From Flavivirga rizhaonensis (lineage in GTDB: Bacteria; Bacteroidota; Bacteroidia; Flavobacteriales; Flavobacteriaceae): a stretch of 44,447 nt of DNA. Positions 41,134 through 44,447 of this stretch are shown piece by piece. Below the pieces are notes generated by a model that was not told where the DNA came from, made no database searches, and worked only from the letters and a program-made list of their open reading frames with translations. The stretch spans positions 1 through 44,447 of the forward strand of contig NZ_SRSO01000036.1 of assembly GCF_004791695.1 (NCBI RefSeq), written 5' to 3'. Numbering within the stretch: the first letter of the stretch is position 1; each line of letters begins with the position of its first letter. The translations under genes were made by a program, and so were the position numbers.

Positions 41134-41574
41134 ATGATATTACATAAATCTAATGCCCTAACGTTTTTTACTCCCAAAACGACAAATAGTTTAGGAACTC
41201 CTTTTTTTGACACAGGAATTTCGGCAGGATTTCCTTCACCAGCTGAAGATTTTAAGGAACAACGTTTGTCTTTAGATAAAGAACTCATTAAAAATAAAGA
41301 AGCTACTTTTTTTGCACGTGTAAGCGGACAATCGATGATTGGCGCGGGACTAGACGATAATGATTTGCTGGTAATAGATAGAAGTTTGGAACCTTCAAAC
41401 AATAAAATAGCTGTCTGTTTTTTAGATGGTGAATTTACAGTAAAACGCTTAAAAGTAGATAAGGACGACGTATGGTTACAGCCGGAAAATCCTAATTATC
41501 CGATTATCAAAATTACTAGTGATAATGATTTCATTATTTGGGGTATTGTAACTAGTGTGATTAAAAAAGTATAG
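41134..41574 (+). CDS. umuD: UmuD, self-cleaving partner of UmuC
   Basis: 146 residues of S24 (LexA-type) peptidase. The cleavage site is Ala31-Gly32 in ISAGFPSPAED; catalytic Ser67 is in SGQSMIGAG and Lys104 in FTVKRLKV. It is cut after RecA contact to make UmuD' for Pol V. No LexA-type SOS box was recognised. Upstream (40919-41133) is AT-rich with no other feature. Spatially split from umuC. A GNAT gene follows after 6 bp. Confidence 0.93.
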   Translation: MILHKSNALTFFTPKTTNSLGTPFFDTGISAGFPSPAEDFKEQRLSLDKELIKNKEATFFARVSGQSMIGAGLDDNDLLVIDRSLEPSNNKIAVCFLDGEFTVKRLKVDKDDVWLQPENPNYPIIKITSDNDFIIWGIVTSVIKKV

Positions 41575-41580
41575 TTTTTA

Positions 41581-42135
41581 ATGGCACAAATTGTTTACAA
41601 ACGTGCTGAAACAAACGAGGAGTTACAGCAAATTTTAGACTTACAACGTGTTAATATTAAGCCATCATTATCTAATGAGGCCATAAAAGCTGAAGGGTTT
41701 GTTTCTGTAATGCACACTTTTGATGTTTTAAAACGCATGAATGATGCTTGCCCACATATAATTGCTGTACATAAAGAAAAAATTATTGGCTATGCCCTAT
41801 GCATGCTTAATGCTTTTAGAAATGATGTGCCCACACTTATACCCATGTTTGAATATATGGATGGCATCATTGCATCAAAAAACTTATCGGAGCTTCATTA
41901 TTTAATTATGGGGCAGATTTGTATAGACAAAGCATATCGAAAGCAAGGTATTTTTAAAAAGTTGTACTATTACTTTAGAGATGAATTAAAGTCAGATTTT
42001 GATGCTGTAATTACAGAAGTTAATTCTAAAAACAGTCGTTCCTCTGAAGCACATCGCGCCGTAGGATTTAACACTTTAGATGTGCATACCGAAGCTGGAG
42101 AAAATTGGGAGTTGATTATTTGGAAATGGATCTAA
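41581..42135 (+). CDS. GNAT-family N-acetyltransferase
   Basis: 184 residues. Acetyl-CoA-binding motif A is at LHYLIMGQICIDKAYRKQGI (Q/R-x-x-G), followed by FKKLYYYFRDEL, and the C-terminal AHRAVGFNTLDVH is typical of the domain end. Substrate unknown. 6 bp after umuD and on the same strand, so co-transcribed; a DNA-damage role is not implied by the sequence. Confidence 0.85.
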   Translation: MAQIVYKRAETNEELQQILDLQRVNIKPSLSNEAIKAEGFVSVMHTFDVLKRMNDACPHIIAVHKEKIIGYALCMLNAFRNDVPTLIPMFEYMDGIIASKNLSELHYLIMGQICIDKAYRKQGIFKKLYYYFRDELKSDFDAVITEVNSKNSRSSEAHRAVGFNTLDVHTEAGENWELIIWKWI

Positions 42136-42167
42136 TACCAACCATTTCACATTTGAAATTATTGTAT

Positions 42168-42200
42168 AAAAAAACGCAAAGCATTTGCTTCACGTTTTTA
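42168..42200. terminator. Terminator between GNAT gene and atpC
   Basis: AAACG…AAGCA and TGCTT…CGTTT form a short stem with internal mismatches, A-rich before and T-rich after; a fit for both converging genes. Confidence 0.5.
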
Positions 42201-42221
42201 ATATATTTTATAAAAAGAAAT

Positions 42222-42500
42222 TTAGTCTGCTAAAACAATAATTTTATTGTCTTTCATTTCTATGGTTCCAGAATTTATCTTTAATAAAGTCGTGTCTTTT
42301 TCTCCTTTAGTAAATTTGTCCTGAACGGTTTCGTCTAATTCAATATTTCCTGAAATTTTCACAATCCCCTCTTTTAATAGAGATACAATTGGTGCGTGAT
42401 TATTTAACATTTCGAAGTCTCCATTAACTCCAGGAACAGCAACGCTAGTTACTTCACCGCTAAATAAGGTTGCTTCAGGTGATACAATTTCTAAATACAT
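42222..42500 (-). CDS. atpC: ATP synthase F1 subunit epsilon
   Basis: 92 residues, only the N-terminal beta-sandwich: MYLEIVSPEATLFSGEVTSV, then GVNGDFEMLNNHAPIVSLL and GTIEMKDNKIIVLAD. The C-terminal helical hairpin of longer epsilons is absent, as is usual in Bacteroidota. It is the last subunit gene, after atpD, with a 72-bp repeat-bearing gap. Confidence 0.9.
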   Translation of the reverse strand: MYLEIVSPEATLFSGEVTSVAVPGVNGDFEMLNNHAPIVSLLKEGIVKISGNIELDETVQDKFTKGEKDTTLLKINSGTIEMKDNKIIVLAD

Positions 42501-42506
42501 ATTTTT

Positions 42507-42555
42507 CAGTTTGCAGTCGCAGTTTGCAGTTTGCAGTCACTGAAGACTGAAGACT
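42507..42555. repeat. Short tandem repeats between atpD and atpC
   Basis: Repeats of CAGTTTGCAGT (three partial copies from 42507) then CTGAAGA/CTGAAGACTGG. It fills most of the 72-bp gap. A dispersed low-complexity repeat is likely. Confidence 0.6.
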
Positions 42556-42572
42556 GGTTACTGCTAACTATT

Positions 42573-44081
42573 TTACGCTTCAGCTAACATTTTATCTCCA
42601 GCTTCGATAGCTTCTTCGATAGTTCCTTTAAGGTTAAAAGCAGCTTCTGGTAAGTGATCTAATTCACCATCCATAATCATGTTAAACCCTTTAATTGTTT
42701 CTTTAATATCAACTAACACACCTGGAATACCTGTAAACTGCTCTGCTACGTGGAAAGGTTGTGATAAGAAACGTTGTACACGTCTAGCTCTACCTACAGC
42801 CAATTTATCTTCTTCAGATAATTCTTCCATACCAAGAATAGCAATAATATCTTGTAATTCTTTATAACGTTGTAATAACTCTTTTACGCGTTGTGCACAG
42901 TCATAGTGTTCGGTTCCTAAGATATCTGCTGTTAAGATTCTAGAAGTAGAATCTAATGGGTCTACAGCAGGGTAGATACCTAACTCAGCAATTTTACGAG
43001 ATAATACTGTTGTTGCATCTAAGTGAGCAAAGGTCGTTGCAGGAGCAGGATCCGTTAAATCATCTGCAGGTACGTAAACCGCTTGTACAGATGTAATAGA
43101 ACCTCTTTTTGTTGATGTAATACGTTCTTGCATTGCACCCATCTCTGTTGCTAGTGTTGGTTGGTAACCTACCGCAGATGGCATACGACCAAGTAATGCA
43201 GACACCTCAGATCCAGCTTGTGTAAAACGGAAAATGTTATCTACGAAGAATAATACATCTTTTCCTTGTCCTTCACCAGCACCATCACGGAAATACTCAG
43301 CAATAGTTAAACCAGATAATGCCACACGAGCACGAGCTCCAGGAGGCTCATTCATTTGTCCGAATACAAACGTCGCTTTAGATTCTTTCATCTTAGATTT
43401 ATCAACTTTAGATAAATCCCATCCGCCTTCTTCCATAGAGTGCATAAAATCATCACCGTAACGGATAATTCCAGATTCTAACATTTCTCTTAAAAGGTCA
43501 TTTCCTTCACGAGTTCTTTCACCTACACCAGCAAATACTGAAAGTCCACCGTGTCCTTTTGCAATATTGTTAATCAACTCTTGAATTAATACTGTTTTAC
43601 CTACACCAGCACCACCAAATAAACCAATTTTACCACCTTTTGCATAAGGCTCAATTAAATCGATGACTTTAATACCTGTAAATAAAACTTCAGTAGATGT
43701 CGATAAATCTTCAAATTTAGGAGCTTGACGGTGAATTGGTAACCCAGCGTCATTAGCTTTAGGTAAATCTCCAAGACCATCAATAGCATCTCCAATTACA
43801 TTAAATAAACGTCCGTAAACATCATCACCAATTGGCATTTGTATAGGCGCACCAGTAGCTATAACTTCAGTTCCTCTACTCAAACCATCAGATGAATCCA
43901 TGGCGATAGTACGAACTGTATCTTCACCAATGTGAGACTGTACTTCTAATACTAATATAGAACCGTCAGGTCTTTTAATTTCTAATGAATCGTAAATTTT
44001 TGGAAGTTCTGAACCTGCACCGAATTCAACATCGATTACCGGACCTACTATTTGTGCAACTTTACCTGTAACTTTAGACAT
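42573..44081 (-). CDS. atpD: ATP synthase F1 subunit beta
   Basis: 502 residues, usual length. Walker A GGAGVGKTVLI, GVGERTREGNDL (catalytic Glu region), Walker B VLFFVDNIFRFTQAGSEVSA, MPSAVGYQPTLATEMG, and LGMEELSEEDK (DELSEED-type motif). It is the catalytic subunit of the membrane F1Fo complex. Paired with atpC, as usual in Bacteroidota where the beta-epsilon pair is often separate from the other atp genes. TATCTTTG at 44149-44142 is its likely -7 box. Confidence 0.98.
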   Translation of the reverse strand: MSKVTGKVAQIVGPVIDVEFGAGSELPKIYDSLEIKRPDGSILVLEVQSHIGEDTVRTIAMDSSDGLSRGTEVIATGAPIQMPIGDDVYGRLFNVIGDAIDGLGDLPKANDAGLPIHRQAPKFEDLSTSTEVLFTGIKVIDLIEPYAKGGKIGLFGGAGVGKTVLIQELINNIAKGHGGLSVFAGVGERTREGNDLLREMLESGIIRYGDDFMHSMEEGGWDLSKVDKSKMKESKATFVFGQMNEPPGARARVALSGLTIAEYFRDGAGEGQGKDVLFFVDNIFRFTQAGSEVSALLGRMPSAVGYQPTLATEMGAMQERITSTKRGSITSVQAVYVPADDLTDPAPATTFAHLDATTVLSRKIAELGIYPAVDPLDSTSRILTADILGTEHYDCAQRVKELLQRYKELQDIIAILGMEELSEEDKLAVGRARRVQRFLSQPFHVAEQFTGIPGVLVDIKETIKGFNMIMDGELDHLPEAAFNLKGTIEEAIEAGDKMLAEA

Positions 44082-44141
44082 TACTTATGTATTTAATATT
44101 ATGCGATTTAATTGTATGAAAACACTTTTAGTTTTCGCGTG

Positions 44142-44149
44142 CAAAGATA
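44142..44149 (-). promoter_or_regulatory. atpD -7 promoter box
   Basis: Minus-strand TATCTTTG matches TAnnTTTG; no clear TTG box. Leader of ~55-60 nt to the ATG at 44081. Confidence 0.5.
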
Positions 44150-44199
44150 TATTTTTTAATTTAAAATAAAAGTTGTTTTTAGAGCTTTTTTATAATAAA

Positions 44200-44226
44200 A
44201 AAACACCTTCTAACTGAAGGTGTTTT
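44200..44226. terminator. Strong bidirectional hairpin terminator
   Basis: AAAACACCTTC (44200-44210) pairs perfectly with GAAGGTGTTTT (44216-44226), loop TAACT, flanked by A-run and T-run. It separates atpD's promoter region from the transposase side. Confidence 0.8.
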
Positions 44227-44237
44227 ATAATGATATT

Positions 44238-44332
44238 TTACCTCACCCAGAACTGCCAAAAAAAGCCATTCTGACCTCTCCAAAGGAGAGGTAAACAGGA
44301 ACACCCGACCCCCTTGGGGTGGCGATTTCCTA
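44238..44332. repeat. Palindromic intergenic repeats near window end
   Basis: CCTCTCC-AAA-GGAGAGG (44275-44291) is a perfect 7-bp hairpin, and CACCCGACCCCCTTGGGGTG (44303-44322) is a second imperfect one. They resemble dispersed Bacteroidota intergenic repeats. Their closeness to the transposase suggests the edge of a mobile element. Confidence 0.45.
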
Positions 44333-44357
44333 GAATATGGCAAAAATTGGTTATATT

Positions 44358-44447
44358 ATGATTATGGAACAACAATCAATACTTTCAATCACGCAACGTT
44401 TCGGTACTCAAGAAGCCTGTATAAGCTACCTTGAGTCGATTCGTTGG
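44358..44447 (+). CDS. IS1595-like transposase, N-terminal part (runs off window)
   Basis: ATG at 44358 (or 44364) opens MIMEQQSILSITQRFGTQEA then CISYLESIRW, uninterrupted to the edge. 'F(G/p)T(e/q)EAC+.YLE..RW' precedes the zinc ribbon in IS1595-family transposases. Only ~30 codons are visible, so completeness is unknown. Confidence 0.65.
   Translation, partial: MIMEQQSILSITQRFGTQEACISYLESIRW

Noticed and set aside
1..44447. CRISPR arrays, tRNA/rRNA genes and riboswitches
   Set aside because: No regular spaced repeats, cloverleaf, rRNA or known riboswitch core was recognised by reading; weak ones could be missed without a scan.

Overview
The window looks like chromosome of a marine member of the Flavobacteriaceae (Bacteroidota). 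The DNA is AT-rich and promoters match the Bacteroidota type (TTG, then TAnnTTTG). Lineage markers include PorZ and a type IX secretion C-terminal domain protein, a TonB-dependent receptor, DUF2975/XRE pairs and RecO next to porZ. Two GH82-like (iota-carrageenase family) proteins suggest use of red-algal polysaccharides. Both ends run into transposase genes: an IS630-like one at position 1 and an IS1595-like one at the right edge.

Layout. 1-6.5 kb is an accessory island: a four-gene minus-strand operon (DGQHR-type protein, HEPN-like protein, a cytosine methyltransferase fused to an HpaII-family endonuclease, and a TaqI-like nuclease candidate), followed by an integrase remnant and a collapsed hipBA toxin-antitoxin module whose operator palindrome survives. 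6.5-12.2 kb holds housekeeping genes (ArsC/Spx-like, DinB-like, a lipoprotein, a Cys/Met-metabolism PLP enzyme, an outer membrane protein, gdhA). 12.3-17.8 kb is porZ-recO-TonB receptor. 17.8-25.5 kb has a T9SS-secreted protein, recX, a cupin-like oxygenase, bioB, an ATP-grasp fragment and a flotillin/NfeD-like pair. 25.6-32.8 kb has a decayed ketoacyl synthase fragment, a TlpA-like lipoprotein and the biotin cluster bioF-DUF2007-bioD-(GIY-YIG)-bioA-ketoacyl synthase. This cluster is peppered with small hairpin repeats, two of which lie in frame inside genes. 32.9-36.7 kb holds small membrane proteins and an XRE regulator. 36.8-41.6 kb is umuC and umuD, unusually separated by two tandem GH82-like genes with a decayed piece of umuC between them. 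42.2-44.1 kb is atpD-atpC.

How genes work together. The 0.5-5.1 kb operon has the organisation of a defence locus: modification and cutting in one polypeptide, plus a possible second nuclease, a HEPN-like RNase candidate and a DGQHR partner. The biotin genes cover KAPA to biotin, and the adjacent ketoacyl synthase may help supply the pimeloyl precursor. The strongest candidates for something undescribed are: (1) the four-gene restriction/HEPN/DGQHR operon; (2) GH82-like paralogs that keep three of the four known catalytic positions but replace the fourth (Asp) with His in both copies, at a locus shaped by umuC duplication; (3) a GIY-YIG nuclease gene bounded by inverted copies of a hairpin repeat that also invades neighbouring genes in frame. 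All functional statements come from reading motifs in the sequence; no database search was run.
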